From Paenibacillus tuaregi (GTDB taxonomy: Bacteria; Bacillota; Bacilli; Paenibacillales; Paenibacillaceae), in the NCBI RefSeq assembly GCF_900086655.1, contig NZ_LT575476.1:587664-651663 (forward strand): a DNA stretch of 64,000 nt, in the 5' to 3' direction. The notes below the pieces were generated by a model. It was not told where the DNA came from, made no database searches, and saw only the letters and a list, made by a program, of their open reading frames with translations. Made by a program: the position numbers and the translations under genes. Each line of letters opens with the position of its first letter. Positions within the stretch are counted from its first letter, which is position 1. Positions 41,787 through 50,767 of the stretch are shown one piece after another.

Positions 41787-42679
41787 CCAATAAGCGTAGT
41801 ATAAAAATGATTCTGTCATTTATGTTTCTGATAGGATGTATTGCAGGCGCGGTGTCGTGGTATGTCCCGGTGAAGGCAACGGCAGGTACCGTCTTGACGG
41901 GCCCTGGAAATACAAGGGCCGCTGCTGTTCACAAATATGATCACATCGTGGTCGTCGTGGAGGAGAACCATTCCTACAACCAGATTGTGAATAACAAGAT
42001 GGCTCCTTTTATGAACTCGCTTATCAGCAAGGGAGCCTTGTTCACGGATGCTCACGGAATAACCCACCCCAGCCAGCCGAATTACCTGACGTTATTCTCA
42101 GGCTCGACCCAGGGGATTAAGAATGATGCCTGTAAAGGCCCATTCGGAACTGAGAATCTAGCCAGTCAGCTTAAGGCCCGGCATCTTACCTTTACCGGGT
42201 ACTCTGAAGATCTGCCTAGTGTAGGATTCTCCAAATGTTACTACGGAGGCTACGCCCGCAAGCACAACCCCTGGGCCCAGTTCACCAATGTTCCAGCTGC
42301 ATGGAACCGTCCCTTGACAGACTTCCCGAAGGACTTCTCCAAGCTGCCAACGGTATCTTTTGTCGTTCCTGCTCTTCAAAATGATATGCACGACGGGACA
42401 GTGAAGGATGCTGACGGTTGGCTCAAAAGCAACTTGGGAGCTTACGCTTCCTGGAGCCGGGATCACAACAGTCTGCTGATTGTCACCTGGGATGAGGATA
42501 ATTTTGCGAAGCCTAACCATATTCCGTTGTTCTTTTATGGCGCGGGGATTCTGCCCGGCAAGTACTCAGGTAATGTCAGCCACTATCGTGTGCTGCGCAC
42601 CATGGAGGACATGTATGGTCTGTCTCCACTTGGGGAGAGTAAGAATGTGAGCGCGATTACAAATATATGGAAGCATTAA
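41783..42679 (+). CDS. Secreted phosphoesterase (acid phosphatase/phospholipase C family)
   Basis: A 298-residue protein of the PF04185 phosphoesterase family. A signal peptide or anchor covers about 1-31 (ILSFMFLIGCIAGAVSWYV). Motifs: HIVVVVEENHSYNQI near the start, GITHPSQPNYLTLFSGST, and LLIVTWDEDNFAKPNHIPLFFYG. It should release phosphate or head groups outside the cell. No ATG closer to the AAGGAGG site fits the frame; see the leader entry. It follows the PAP2 gene by 38 nt. Confidence 0.85.
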   Translation: MTNKRSIKMILSFMFLIGCIAGAVSWYVPVKATAGTVLTGPGNTRAAAVHKYDHIVVVVEENHSYNQIVNNKMAPFMNSLISKGALFTDAHGITHPSQPNYLTLFSGSTQGIKNDACKGPFGTENLASQLKARHLTFTGYSEDLPSVGFSKCYYGGYARKHNPWAQFTNVPAAWNRPLTDFPKDFSKLPTVSFVVPALQNDMHDGTVKDADGWLKSNLGAYASWSRDHNSLLIVTWDEDNFAKPNHIPLFFYGAGILPGKYSGNVSHYRVLRTMEDMYGLSPLGESKNVSAITNIWKH

Positions 42680-42680
42680 A

Positions 42681-42770
42681 CATGGATCAATCCAGCATGG
42701 GCCAATCAGCATGGACCAATCGAATAGAATCTCACATATCATCCTTCCGCTCTCAAGGCGGAGGGATGCT
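42681..42770 (+). repeat. Three short imperfect direct repeats and a hairpin
   Basis: CATGGATCAATC, CATGGGCCAATC and CATGGACCAATC follow one another at 15- and 14-nt steps (42681-42721), right after the phosphoesterase stop. A CATCCTTCCGC/GCGGAGGGATG hairpin (about 42739-42770) follows without a T run and may be the terminator. Confidence 0.55.
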
Positions 42771-42821
42771 TGCACATGTATGGATATAATGCAGCTATTC
42801 CAGGGTAAAGGATGACGATTG

Positions 42822-43535
42822 ATGAAAGAGGCAGTGTTGATTGTTGAGGATGAGGACAAAATTGCCCGTCTGCTCGAAATGGAGCTTAGTTATGAGGGGT
42901 ACGAAGTGGCTAGAGCCTCCACAGGCCGGGAAGGTCTGGCTCTTGGATTAAGCGGCACCTGGAGTGTCATTCTGCTGGATATTATGCTGCCGGAGCTTAG
43001 CGGGACGGAAGTCCTGCGGAGATTTCGCCAGACAGATGAGGTTACCCCTGTTATATTGTTAACCGCACGGGATGCTGTGCCGGACAAGGTGAGCGGGCTT
43101 GATTCCGGGGCCAATGACTATATTACCAAACCCTTTGAAATTGAGGAGGTCCTTGCCCGAATCCGGGCCTGCATCCGCAACCGGAGAATCGGGGAGCCTG
43201 CCGGGCAGACAGATGCTCAGGAGGAGTTCCCTGAGATCTCCATCGGGGATCTTACGATAGTTCCTTTGATGAGAAAGGTGACCCGCGGGAGGGACAGCAT
43301 CGAGCTGACTCCGAAGGAATACGAGCTTCTTGTATATTTGATGGAGAACCGCAATCAGGTTCTGACCCGGGAGCAGATTATCAGCAAGGTGTGGGGATAT
43401 GATTTCGTGGGAGACACGAACGTGATCGATGTGTATATCAGGTATTTGCGCAAAAAAGTGGACTACCCCTACACCCGAAAGCTGATCCATACTCATCGCG
43501 GGGTAGGTTACTCCATCCGGGAGACGGAAGAATGA
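42822..43535 (+). CDS. Response regulator, OmpR family
   Basis: A 237-residue regulator with an N-terminal receiver (acidic pocket VEDED, phospho-Asp in LLDIMLPE, switch Thr in LLTARD, Lys in YITKPF) and a C-terminal winged helix (LTPKEYELLVYLMENRNQVLTREQIISKVWGYDF...VIDVYIRYLRKKVD). ATG 42822 follows AAAGGATGA; a TTG one codon earlier is also possible. It overlaps the sensor kinase gene by ATGA. Confidence 0.93.
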   Translation: MKEAVLIVEDEDKIARLLEMELSYEGYEVARASTGREGLALGLSGTWSVILLDIMLPELSGTEVLRRFRQTDEVTPVILLTARDAVPDKVSGLDSGANDYITKPFEIEEVLARIRACIRNRRIGEPAGQTDAQEEFPEISIGDLTIVPLMRKVTRGRDSIELTPKEYELLVYLMENRNQVLTREQIISKVWGYDFVGDTNVIDVYIRYLRKKVDYPYTRKLIHTHRGVGYSIRETEE

Positions 43536-44914
43536 GTATAAAAAAGAAGGTTGTTCTTCTTACCACCTTATGGCTGGTGGGGATTCTGCTGGCTTTTAAC
43601 GTAACGGTATTCTACTCTTTTATGCGGATTACAACCCAGAACGAAAAGGATCTATTGATGGAACGGGTTGAGAATATACTGAGCAAGGCGGATGCGGCAG
43701 AGCTTCTCAAAGGCGGGGAGGGCGGCTGGCTGGAAAGCTATTTGCCTGACAAGGGACTTGTCCGGGTATTGGACAATGAAGGGAAGCAGCGCCAAATGAT
43801 TCAGAACGATAATGACATTCTTCCCTTTGAGAAAGAGGCTGTAAGCCAGCCGGAGTCCGAATTGTATTATCAGACCACAGGGATTGTCCTTGCTGTTCGT
43901 GCTCCCATCATATCTGGTGGTCAGGTGGCCGGTACTATAGAAATGGCCGAGAATCTCAGATCAATCCAGAATAATATCAGCATTCTGATTTGGATTTTGG
44001 CGCTTGCCAGCCTGGGGGCGATAGGCTTGAGTCTGGTGGGAGGCAGCTACTTGTCCAAGTGGATATCCAGGCCAATCTCCGGCATGGTCTCCACCATGGA
44101 AGTGATCGAACAAAGTCTGGAGTTCCGCAAAATTCCCGTTAAGCCGGAAGCTAGGGATGAGCTGAGCATGATGGGGCGGACATTCAACCGGATGATCGAC
44201 CGGCTGGAGACGAGCTTTATGCGTCAACAGCAGTTCGTCTCGGATGCATCGCATGAGCTGAAGACACCGCTGACGATTATTGAGGGATATGCCAATATGC
44301 TTCGCAGGTGGGGGCTGAAGGACGAGGCCAAGGGCAGGGAAGCGGCGGATCATATTTATTCGGAAGCCGTCCGGATGAAGGGATTGACCCAGCAGCTTCT
44401 GAATCTCGCTTCAACCGAGAATAAAGCCGGACATGCTCCAGAGCGGATGGACCTTGTGAAGCTGGCCCAAAGTACGGCGGGTCATCTTAATAAGGTATAC
44501 AACCGGCGAATAAAGGTGGAACACGAGGCAGGGGAGCTTATTCTTGAGGCCGATCCTTCCCAAATCAGCCAGCTGCTGCTGATCCTGCTCGATAATGCGC
44601 TGAAGTACAGCAGGAATGAAGTGGATTTGAAATTCGGGGCCCATACCGAATCCGGCACAGGCAGGGCGGGTTGTCTGATCACAGTACAGGATTATGGCAT
44701 AGGGATTCCCAAGGAGGAGCTTAACAAGGTATTCGAAAGGTTCTATAGAGTGGATTCCTCCAGACACCGGAAAACAGGAGGAACAGGACTAGGCCTGTCT
44801 ATCGCCAAAAATTTGGTTGAACGCCACAGCGGGACCATCTCGATTCATAGTGAAGAGAATATAGGCACTGTAGTTAACGTGTTTCTTCCGTTGGCTTCAC
44901 AGTCGCAGTCATAG
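43532..44914 (+). CDS. Sensor histidine kinase
   Basis: A 460-residue kinase. Helix 1 (about 7-29), an outer sensor domain (30-150), helix 2 (about 151-173), then HAMP, HisKA with SDASHELKTPLTIIEGYANMLRRW, and HATPase with the N-box DNALKYS, G1 DYGIGIPKEEL, F-box and GTGLGLSIAKNLV. It pairs with the preceding regulator through an ATGA overlap. The signal and targets are not apparent; neighbours suggest an envelope role. Confidence 0.93.
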   Translation: MSIKKKVVLLTTLWLVGILLAFNVTVFYSFMRITTQNEKDLLMERVENILSKADAAELLKGGEGGWLESYLPDKGLVRVLDNEGKQRQMIQNDNDILPFEKEAVSQPESELYYQTTGIVLAVRAPIISGGQVAGTIEMAENLRSIQNNISILIWILALASLGAIGLSLVGGSYLSKWISRPISGMVSTMEVIEQSLEFRKIPVKPEARDELSMMGRTFNRMIDRLETSFMRQQQFVSDASHELKTPLTIIEGYANMLRRWGLKDEAKGREAADHIYSEAVRMKGLTQQLLNLASTENKAGHAPERMDLVKLAQSTAGHLNKVYNRRIKVEHEAGELILEADPSQISQLLLILLDNALKYSRNEVDLKFGAHTESGTGRAGCLITVQDYGIGIPKEELNKVFERFYRVDSSRHRKTGGTGLGLSIAKNLVERHSGTISIHSEENIGTVVNVFLPLASQSQS

Positions 44915-44927
44915 GCCAAAGCCCCAG

Positions 44928-44964
44928 CCCCTATTGTATTGACAATACGGGGCTTTCTCTTTTA
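44928..44964 (+). terminator. Terminator overlapping the efe promoter
   Basis: CCCCtATTGT pairs with ACAATacGGGG around attg and is followed by CTTTCTCTTTT. The TTGACA at 44939-44944, the -35 of the next operon, lies in the loop and 3' arm of this hairpin. Confidence 0.75.
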
Positions 44965-44997
44965 TAATTACCTTCGTAATAATGAGAATCATTATCA
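44939..44997 (+). promoter_or_regulatory. Promoter and Fur box of the efe operon
   Basis: TTGACA (44939-44944), 18 nt and TATAAT (44963-44968). At 44977-44997 lies a near-perfect Fur box, AATAATGAGAATCATTATC with flanking T/A, in the early transcript. Iron-replete repression by Fur is expected. Confidence 0.9.
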
Positions 44998-45046
44998 TTT
45001 AAATTTTGGAAATCGAAACGATTGCTATAAACGGGGAGCTGGGGAC

Positions 45047-46543
45047 ATGAAGGACACAGGATGGCGCATTCATAGAGTACTTCTCATGGTGTTCAGTGTT
45101 TGTGTTGTATTGGGAAGCGTACTGCTGCCTGTGCATCCGGTATCGGCCGCAGCCGCTGGAGCCAAGACGGGAACCACGATTGAGGATGTGCTGAAGCACA
45201 CGGATGATCTTAAGACCTATCTTGAAAAGGGAGATCTGGAGCAGGCCGCAGCCGCCTTCAGTCCCATCAAGAAATGGTGGAATGCGAACAAGGCCGAGGT
45301 GAAGGGTAATTCGCTGAATATGTCTCTGGAAATTGAAGGGCAGATCGCGGGGATCTCGCTGGCCATTCTGAGCAAGGACAGCGGCAAAGCGCTGGAGAAG
45401 GCGGGAACCTTGGAGTTCTCCCTGATCAACTACCGCGATGGGGCTTATGTCGGCAATGACGGCAAGCAGAAGATGACCTTAAGCGCATATATTTTGAAGC
45501 TTAGAGGGGCCGCGGATCTGGTAGAAAAGCAGAAATGGACGGAGGCCGCTTCGGAAGTGAAGCTGCTTCAGCAGCAGTGGCTGACGGTTGAAGGCGATAT
45601 CGTCAGCAAATCGGCCACGGTGTACAGCAACACCGAGAGAGACCTGGTTCTGCTGGACGCTTATCTCGCAAGCCCGGAGCAGCGGCAGCAGGTGAAGACC
45701 GTCATCGACCGTATGATCGATGGTCTGGTTCCGCTTGCGGATGCCCAATATACGTGGGTTGACGCGGCGTTGATCCCGATCCGCGAAGGTCTTGAGGCGC
45801 TGCTCGTAGTAGGAGCGCTGCTGATGTACTCGAAGAAGGCAGGGTCCAAACAGGCGGGCCGCTGGGTTATCGGCGGATCGGCCGCCGGGCTGCTGACCTG
45901 CATCGGCGTTGGCTTCGCCGTTGCTTTCTTCCTGACTTCCAGCGCATTCGGGAGAAATAACTCCCTGATCAACGGCTGGACCGGGGTTCTGGCCAGCTTC
46001 CTGCTGCTCTATGTGAGCTATTGGCTGCACCGGAATGCCGATGTGCAGCGCTGGAAGCAGTTCCTTGCGGGCAAGAGCTCCAAGGCTCTATCCGGAGGGA
46101 AGATGTTCTCCATAGCCTTGCTTGCGTTTTTTGCTATCGTGCGTGAGGGCCTGGAGACGGTAATCTTCCTGATCGGCATGGTTGGCAAGATGCCGGGCAC
46201 GGCCCTGGCTGGGGGGATAGCCGCTGGCTTTGGGGTACTTGCACTGTGTGCCGTGGTGATCGTAAAGGCGGGAACCCGTCTTCCGGTAAGACCAGTTTTT
46301 CTTGCTTCAAGCGTGATTGTCTTTTATCTGTGCTTCAAATTTATGGGCTCAGGCATCCACAGTCTGCAAATGGCGGGCGTTCTGCCATCAACGGTGCATG
46401 AATATCTGCCGGAGTATGCGGGCATCAGTCTGTATCCTTCCTGGTACAGCACATTTCCACAGCTGATCTTTGTGCTGGTTGCCGTAGTAGTGCTTCTGGC
46501 TCATCGTACATCCAGTAAACGCACAAAGGTTCAAACTATATAA
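45047..46543 (+). CDS. efeU: Ferrous iron permease EfeU (FTR1 family)
   Basis: High-affinity iron importer of 498 residues. A signal peptide (about 1-31) and an outer helical domain (to about 230) precede seven membrane helices. Both iron-binding REGLE motifs are present, IPIREGLEALLVV near 245 and IVREGLETVIFLIG near 365. The fused outer domain is typical of Gram-positive EfeU. ATG 45047 follows a GGGGAGCTGGGG site; the longer frame from 44939 runs through the Fur box and is not used. First of efeUOB. Confidence 0.93.
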   Translation: MKDTGWRIHRVLLMVFSVCVVLGSVLLPVHPVSAAAAGAKTGTTIEDVLKHTDDLKTYLEKGDLEQAAAAFSPIKKWWNANKAEVKGNSLNMSLEIEGQIAGISLAILSKDSGKALEKAGTLEFSLINYRDGAYVGNDGKQKMTLSAYILKLRGAADLVEKQKWTEAASEVKLLQQQWLTVEGDIVSKSATVYSNTERDLVLLDAYLASPEQRQQVKTVIDRMIDGLVPLADAQYTWVDAALIPIREGLEALLVVGALLMYSKKAGSKQAGRWVIGGSAAGLLTCIGVGFAVAFFLTSSAFGRNNSLINGWTGVLASFLLLYVSYWLHRNADVQRWKQFLAGKSSKALSGGKMFSIALLAFFAIVREGLETVIFLIGMVGKMPGTALAGGIAAGFGVLALCAVVIVKAGTRLPVRPVFLASSVIVFYLCFKFMGSGIHSLQMAGVLPSTVHEYLPEYAGISLYPSWYSTFPQLIFVLVAVVVLLAHRTSSKRTKVQTI

Positions 46544-46583
46544 TCGGTGCTTCAGACACCACTAATAACGGGGGATTCTAATT

Positions 46584-47762
46584 ATGTTCAAACGTCTTAC
46601 TACAGCAGCTTCAATTTCAGTAGCCAGTGTGCTCCTGCTAAGTGCCTGCGGCCAGGCCGACACGAAGGAAGCCGCACCTGCAGCACAGGTTGCGAACCAG
46701 CAGCCGGCAGACAAATCTGACAGCAAGAACGCGGTTGCAGGGGATGTAGGGAAACTGCAAGAGGAAGTGGCTAAGCTTCAGGAGGCGATCGGCAAGAAGG
46801 ATGCCGCTGAGGTTAAACGGCTTGGTAAATCTATTAACGACCTGTGGCTGAGCTTTGAGAATACGGTTCGCCAGACCTTTCCACTTGAATACACCGAGGT
46901 TGAGAAGTATGAAATGCCGATTTTCTCAGCGTCCGCTTACGATAAAATTGACTTTGATTCGCTGAAAGGTAACGCCGACAAGCTGAACACGGCACTTGAG
47001 CAGCTTAAGAATGCCAAGCCGAGCACAGCTAATACGTCTGAAATTTTGAACAAAGCTGTAGATAATTACAAAGCATTTGTGGATGAGCAGGCCGACAACC
47101 TGGCCGCAGGCACCAAAGCGTTCGCTGCTGCAGTGAAGGCCGGCAATGTGGAACAGGCCAAACAGGAGTATATCAAAGCACGTGTCTACTTCGAGACCAT
47201 TGAGCCGATTGCGGAGAGCTTTGGCGATTTGGATCCGAAGATCGATGCGCGCCTGGCTGATGTTGAAGATGAGAAGACATGGACAGGGTACCACCGTATT
47301 GAGAAGGCGCTGTGGAAGGATGGTTCCTTGGCCGGTCAGGACAAATATGCCGATCAATTGATCAAGGACACAGAAGAGCTTCAGAAGAAGATTAAGGAAT
47401 TGAAGCTTGAGCCGAAAATGATGGTTGCTGGAGCAATTGAGCTGCTTAATGAAGCGGCGACCTCGAAGATTACAGGGGAAGAGGAAATCTATTCCCGTAC
47501 CGATCTGGTCGATCTTGCTGCCAATGTGAACGGGTCCAAGACCGTATACCTGGCTATTATCCCGGCTCTGAATGAGAAGAATCCGGATCTGGCCAGCCAG
47601 ATTGATAAGCAGTTCCTGGCTACGGAGGAGCTTCTGCGCGGGCACCAGAAAGACGGACAATATGTAACTTATGACAAGCTGTCCACGGAACAAATCCGCA
47701 AGATCAGTGACCAGCTGAGCCTGCTCTCAACCTTGATGACCCAGACGGCAAGCATTCTGTAA
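46584..47762 (+). CDS. efeO: Iron-uptake lipoprotein EfeO/EfeM (imelysin domain)
   Basis: A 392-residue lipoprotein (LLSAC lipobox, C22) with a linker rich in Ala/Lys/Gln and an M75/imelysin-like helical domain (about 55-390). The metal site probably includes GYHRIEKALW (HxxE). It lacks the cupredoxin domain, as in EfeM. It would bind iron at the cell surface and hand it to EfeU. GGGGGAT site 40 nt after efeU. Confidence 0.9.
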   Translation: MFKRLTTAASISVASVLLLSACGQADTKEAAPAAQVANQQPADKSDSKNAVAGDVGKLQEEVAKLQEAIGKKDAAEVKRLGKSINDLWLSFENTVRQTFPLEYTEVEKYEMPIFSASAYDKIDFDSLKGNADKLNTALEQLKNAKPSTANTSEILNKAVDNYKAFVDEQADNLAAGTKAFAAAVKAGNVEQAKQEYIKARVYFETIEPIAESFGDLDPKIDARLADVEDEKTWTGYHRIEKALWKDGSLAGQDKYADQLIKDTEELQKKIKELKLEPKMMVAGAIELLNEAATSKITGEEEIYSRTDLVDLAANVNGSKTVYLAIIPALNEKNPDLASQIDKQFLATEELLRGHQKDGQYVTYDKLSTEQIRKISDQLSLLSTLMTQTASIL

Positions 47763-47779
47763 GCGGCGGGGGAGAGAAT

Positions 47780-49012
47780 ATGAAACACAAACCAAAGCAG
47801 GAAGGTGTGTCACGGCGCGATTTCCTGAAGCTGTCGGCAATCGCGGGGACAGGAATTGCTCTTGGCGCGGCCGGTGTAGGGGCGATCGCAGGAATCGTCA
47901 AACCGGATCAGGCGAAGACCGCTTCCGCCGAGGGTGAGCGTATCCCTTTATACGGAGAGCATCAAGCCGGAATTGTTACACCTCAGCAGACATATATGTA
48001 CCTTGCCAGCTTCCAGCTCACCGGATCGGACCGTTCATCCGTGATCCGTCTGTTCAAGGACTGGACCAAGTTTTGTGACCTCAGCACCTCGGGAGGAACG
48101 ATGAAGACGGGGGACAACGCCCTGCTTCCGCCAAGCGATACAGGGGAGACGCTGGATCTTCCGGCAGCGAAGCTGACTATTACATTTGGCTTTGGCCCTT
48201 CCTTCTTCCGGGAAGAGGGCAAGGACCGTTTCGGCATCGCAGCCAAAGCTCCGCGCTATCTTAAAGATATTCCGCGCATGCCCCGCGAGAGCCTGGATGT
48301 TTCCCTGTCCGGCGGTGATGTATGCATTCAGGTCTGCGCGGAAGACCAGCAGGTGGCGTTTCACGCTGTGCGTAATCTGATCCGCATGTCCACCGGATAT
48401 GCGACGGTGAAATGGCTGCAGGAAGGCTTTATCAGCGCCACACCTGGCAAGACTCCGCGCAATTTGTTCGGCTTCAAGGACGGCACAGCCAACAGTGAGC
48501 ATGATTCATCCTCAGGCTATGATGAGGTCATATGGGCCGGAGAAGGGGAGCCTGCCTGGATGAAAGGCGGATCGTATCTTGCCTACCGCAAGATCCGGAT
48601 GCTGCTGGAGGTGTGGGACCGCACTTCTCTGAAGGACCAGGAGGATACGTTCGGAAGATACAAGGAGTCCGGTGCAGCTTACGGGAAGTCCGGTGAGTTC
48701 GACGCCGCCGATGCCACACAGATGCCGGCTACTTCCCATGTTCACCTGGCTAAGATGAGCAAGCAGCGCATTCACCGCAGGGCATATTCCTATACCAACG
48801 GGATCGACCCGCGTACAGGGAATGTGGATGCAGGGCTGCTGTTTCTGAGCTACCAGAAAAACCCCGACCAGCAGTTCATCCCAATGCTGCGCATGATGCA
48901 GTCCAGCGACAAGCTGAACGAATATACATCCCATGTCGCAAGCGGGATGTTTGCCTGCCCGGGCGGCCTGCGCGAAGGCCAGTATATCGGGCAAAGTATT
49001 CTTGAAGGATGA
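47780..49012 (+). CDS. efeB: Deferrochelatase/peroxidase EfeB (DyP type)
   Basis: A 410-residue haem peroxidase exported by Tat. The SRRDFLK twin-arginine motif (11-17) precedes a hydrophobic stretch to about 40. The dye-decolourising peroxidase signature NLFGFKDGTAN holds the distal Asp; the proximal His is probably in the HIHRRAYSY-like QRIHRRAYSYTNG segment. In B. subtilis EfeB oxidises Fe(II) for uptake by EfeUO. It follows efeO by 17 nt and ends at a strong terminator. Confidence 0.93.
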   Translation: MKHKPKQEGVSRRDFLKLSAIAGTGIALGAAGVGAIAGIVKPDQAKTASAEGERIPLYGEHQAGIVTPQQTYMYLASFQLTGSDRSSVIRLFKDWTKFCDLSTSGGTMKTGDNALLPPSDTGETLDLPAAKLTITFGFGPSFFREEGKDRFGIAAKAPRYLKDIPRMPRESLDVSLSGGDVCIQVCAEDQQVAFHAVRNLIRMSTGYATVKWLQEGFISATPGKTPRNLFGFKDGTANSEHDSSSGYDEVIWAGEGEPAWMKGGSYLAYRKIRMLLEVWDRTSLKDQEDTFGRYKESGAAYGKSGEFDAADATQMPATSHVHLAKMSKQRIHRRAYSYTNGIDPRTGNVDAGLLFLSYQKNPDQQFIPMLRMMQSSDKLNEYTSHVASGMFACPGGLREGQYIGQSILEG

Positions 49013-49014
49013 AG

Positions 49015-49055
49015 ATCATCTCCTATCCAGGAAATGGGTAGGAGATTTTTTTTGA
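49015..49055 (+). terminator. Intrinsic terminator after efeB
   Basis: ATCTCCTA pairs with TAGGAGAT around a ccaggaaatggg-type loop, followed by eight T residues. Confidence 0.88.
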
Positions 49056-49062
49056 GTGAATA

Positions 49063-49107
49063 TTGACAAAGAGAACGAACACGATTATATTCTAAGTAAG
49101 CGTTTAC
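49063..49107 (+). promoter_or_regulatory. Promoter and operator O1 of the malto-oligosaccharide operon
   Basis: TTGACA (49063-49068), 17 nt and TATATT (49086-49091), then the LacI/CcpA-type palindrome GTAAGCGTTTAC (49096-49107) at the start of transcription. A LacI-family regulator is encoded at the end of the cluster (54438). Confidence 0.85.
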
Positions 49108-49452
49108 GTAAGGTTGCAACCATCCTAGCATTAACAATAAAAAGCGTGGAACTGGTTAGATGCCATTTTTTTATTTGTAAAGAGTAAACGTTTACTTTAA
49201 TCAATTAATGAAGGCGGTGTTGGATCAAGGCAGCTTCTGCTCTTAATTTGATGAATACGATTTGAGCGCTGAATAGACGGTCTTTTCAAACCGCGTTGTG
49301 AAAGCGGTTTAAGCTCACAAGCTGGGGAATAGGAACGAACGTTAATAAGGGAACACAGGTAGGACTTCCGAGTATTATTTTTTTTAAGTATAAGGTAAAC
49401 GTTTTCTCTGTCACACTCTCAGTCATACATCAACTATATACAGGGGGATCTC
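49108..49452 (+). promoter_or_regulatory. Long 5' leader with operators O2 and O3
   Basis: No gene is supported in this 345-nt stretch. AGTAAACGTTTACT (49183-49196) is a perfect LacI-type palindrome, and GTAAACGTTTTC (49395-49406) a near copy; with O1 they give three operators over 310 bp, suitable for looping. An AAACCGC/GCGGTTT hairpin (about 49291-49313) is in the transcript. A second promoter near O3 cannot be ruled out. Confidence 0.65.
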
Positions 49453-50697
49453 ATGATGAAAATGAAAAAGGTAATTTTACCACTGGTAGCTAGTGTTCTA
49501 GCTGTGTCTATGCTGAGCGCCTGCGGCTCCAAGAGCGATGACGGAGCCTCCGGGGGAACGGTCAAAATTGAGTTCTTCCAGAATAAGACCGAGGCCAAAG
49601 CGACCTTTGACAAGCTGATTGCAAAATTCAATTCTGCGAATCCAACCATTAAGGTAACCCAGGTTAATCCCCCCGATGCGGAGACCGTATTAAAGACCCG
49701 CGTGGCCAAAAAGCAGGTCCCGGATGTAATCGGACTGGGTGCGACGGATACGTATTCCACACTGGCTAAGAGCGGTCAGTTTGAAGACTTTACGAGTGAT
49801 CCATTGACCAAGAACATTCAGCCAGCCTATCTTGAAATGCTCAAGGCTCAGACCGGGCTAAGCACGCTGAACGGAATTCCGTTCTCAACGAACGCGAACG
49901 GGGTCATCTACAACAAAGCTCTGTTCAAAGAGCTTGGCCTACAGGTGCCTAAGACATGGGATGAGTTCATGACGGTGGCTCAGAAAGCCAAGGATGCGGG
50001 CAAAACCCCATTTTACCTGACCCTGAAGGATTCCTGGACAACGCTGATCCCATTCAACGGATTGGAGCCGGGGGTTGTTGGACTTGATTTCTTCAAGCAG
50101 CGTAGAGAGGGAACAGTAACCTTCAAAGACAAATTCCGCGAAGTGGCTGACAAGCAGCTGCAGCTGATCTCCTTCGGTCAGAAGGATATGTACGGTAAAG
50201 GCTACAACGACGGTAACGTGGCTTTTGCCAAAGGGGAGTCTGTCATGTATCTGCAGGGCGTATGGGCCATTCCGGAAATTCAGAAAGCGAATCCTGGCAT
50301 TGTGCTTGGCGTATTCCCGTTCCCGGCTACCAATGATCCGGCCAAGAACAAGCTGGTGTCCGGCGTGGACACTTTGCTGACAGTATCCAAGAGCTCAAAG
50401 CATAAGGAAGAGGCCAAGAAATTCATCGACTTCCTTCTTCAGCAGGATAATGTGAAGCAGTACATCACGGAGCAGAAGGCATTCCCGGCTGTACAGGGTG
50501 TGACCCAGGATGACCCAAGTGTGGCCGATCTTAAGCCATCCTTCGAGCAGGGCAACCTGGCCGACTTCGCCGACCACTATATTCCGGGTGCAATGAAGGT
50601 GGATACGATTATCCAAGGCTTCTTGCAAAAGAAAGACGTTGATGCGTACCTGAACTCCCTGGATACCGAGTGGGACAAAGTCGCTAACCGTAAATAA
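49453..50697 (+). CDS. Extracellular solute-binding lipoprotein (family 1, sugar)
   Basis: A 414-residue binding protein for an ABC sugar importer. The lipoprotein signal ends at MLSAC (C23 or so), followed by a GSKSDDGASGG linker and the family-1 binding fold (ANGVIYNKALFKELGLQVPKTWDEF, FAKGESVMYLQGVWAIPEI). With a GH13 glucosidase downstream, malto- or isomalto-oligosaccharides are the likely ligands. A GGGGGAT site precedes the double ATG start. Confidence 0.9.
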   Translation: MMKMKKVILPLVASVLAVSMLSACGSKSDDGASGGTVKIEFFQNKTEAKATFDKLIAKFNSANPTIKVTQVNPPDAETVLKTRVAKKQVPDVIGLGATDTYSTLAKSGQFEDFTSDPLTKNIQPAYLEMLKAQTGLSTLNGIPFSTNANGVIYNKALFKELGLQVPKTWDEFMTVAQKAKDAGKTPFYLTLKDSWTTLIPFNGLEPGVVGLDFFKQRREGTVTFKDKFREVADKQLQLISFGQKDMYGKGYNDGNVAFAKGESVMYLQGVWAIPEIQKANPGIVLGVFPFPATNDPAKNKLVSGVDTLLTVSKSSKHKEEAKKFIDFLLQQDNVKQYITEQKAFPAVQGVTQDDPSVADLKPSFEQGNLADFADHYIPGAMKVDTIIQGFLQKKDVDAYLNSLDTEWDKVANRK

Positions 50698-50712
50698 TTG
50701 AGCATACATGAG

Positions 50713-50750
50713 TGGAGAAAGGTTTAGCAGTCCCTTTCTCCCGTTTTTTC
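50713..50750 (+). terminator. Intercistronic terminator/attenuator
   Basis: GGAGAAAGG pairs with CCTTTCTCC around a 10-nt loop, followed by CGTTTTTTC, between the binding-protein and permease genes. Partial termination here would give more binding protein than permease. Confidence 0.75.
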
Positions 50751-50767
50751 AGGGGAGGGTCCTACTT

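Noticed and set aside
44939..45046. N-terminal extension of EfeU from the TTG at 44939
   Set aside because: It would start on the -35 box and cross the Fur box; ATG 45047 has a ribosome site and a signal peptide follows.
49205..49262. Short frame after a GAAGGCGGTG site in the sugar-operon leader
   Set aside because: Only eight codons from a TTG before a stop; no support for a leader peptide beyond the weak site.
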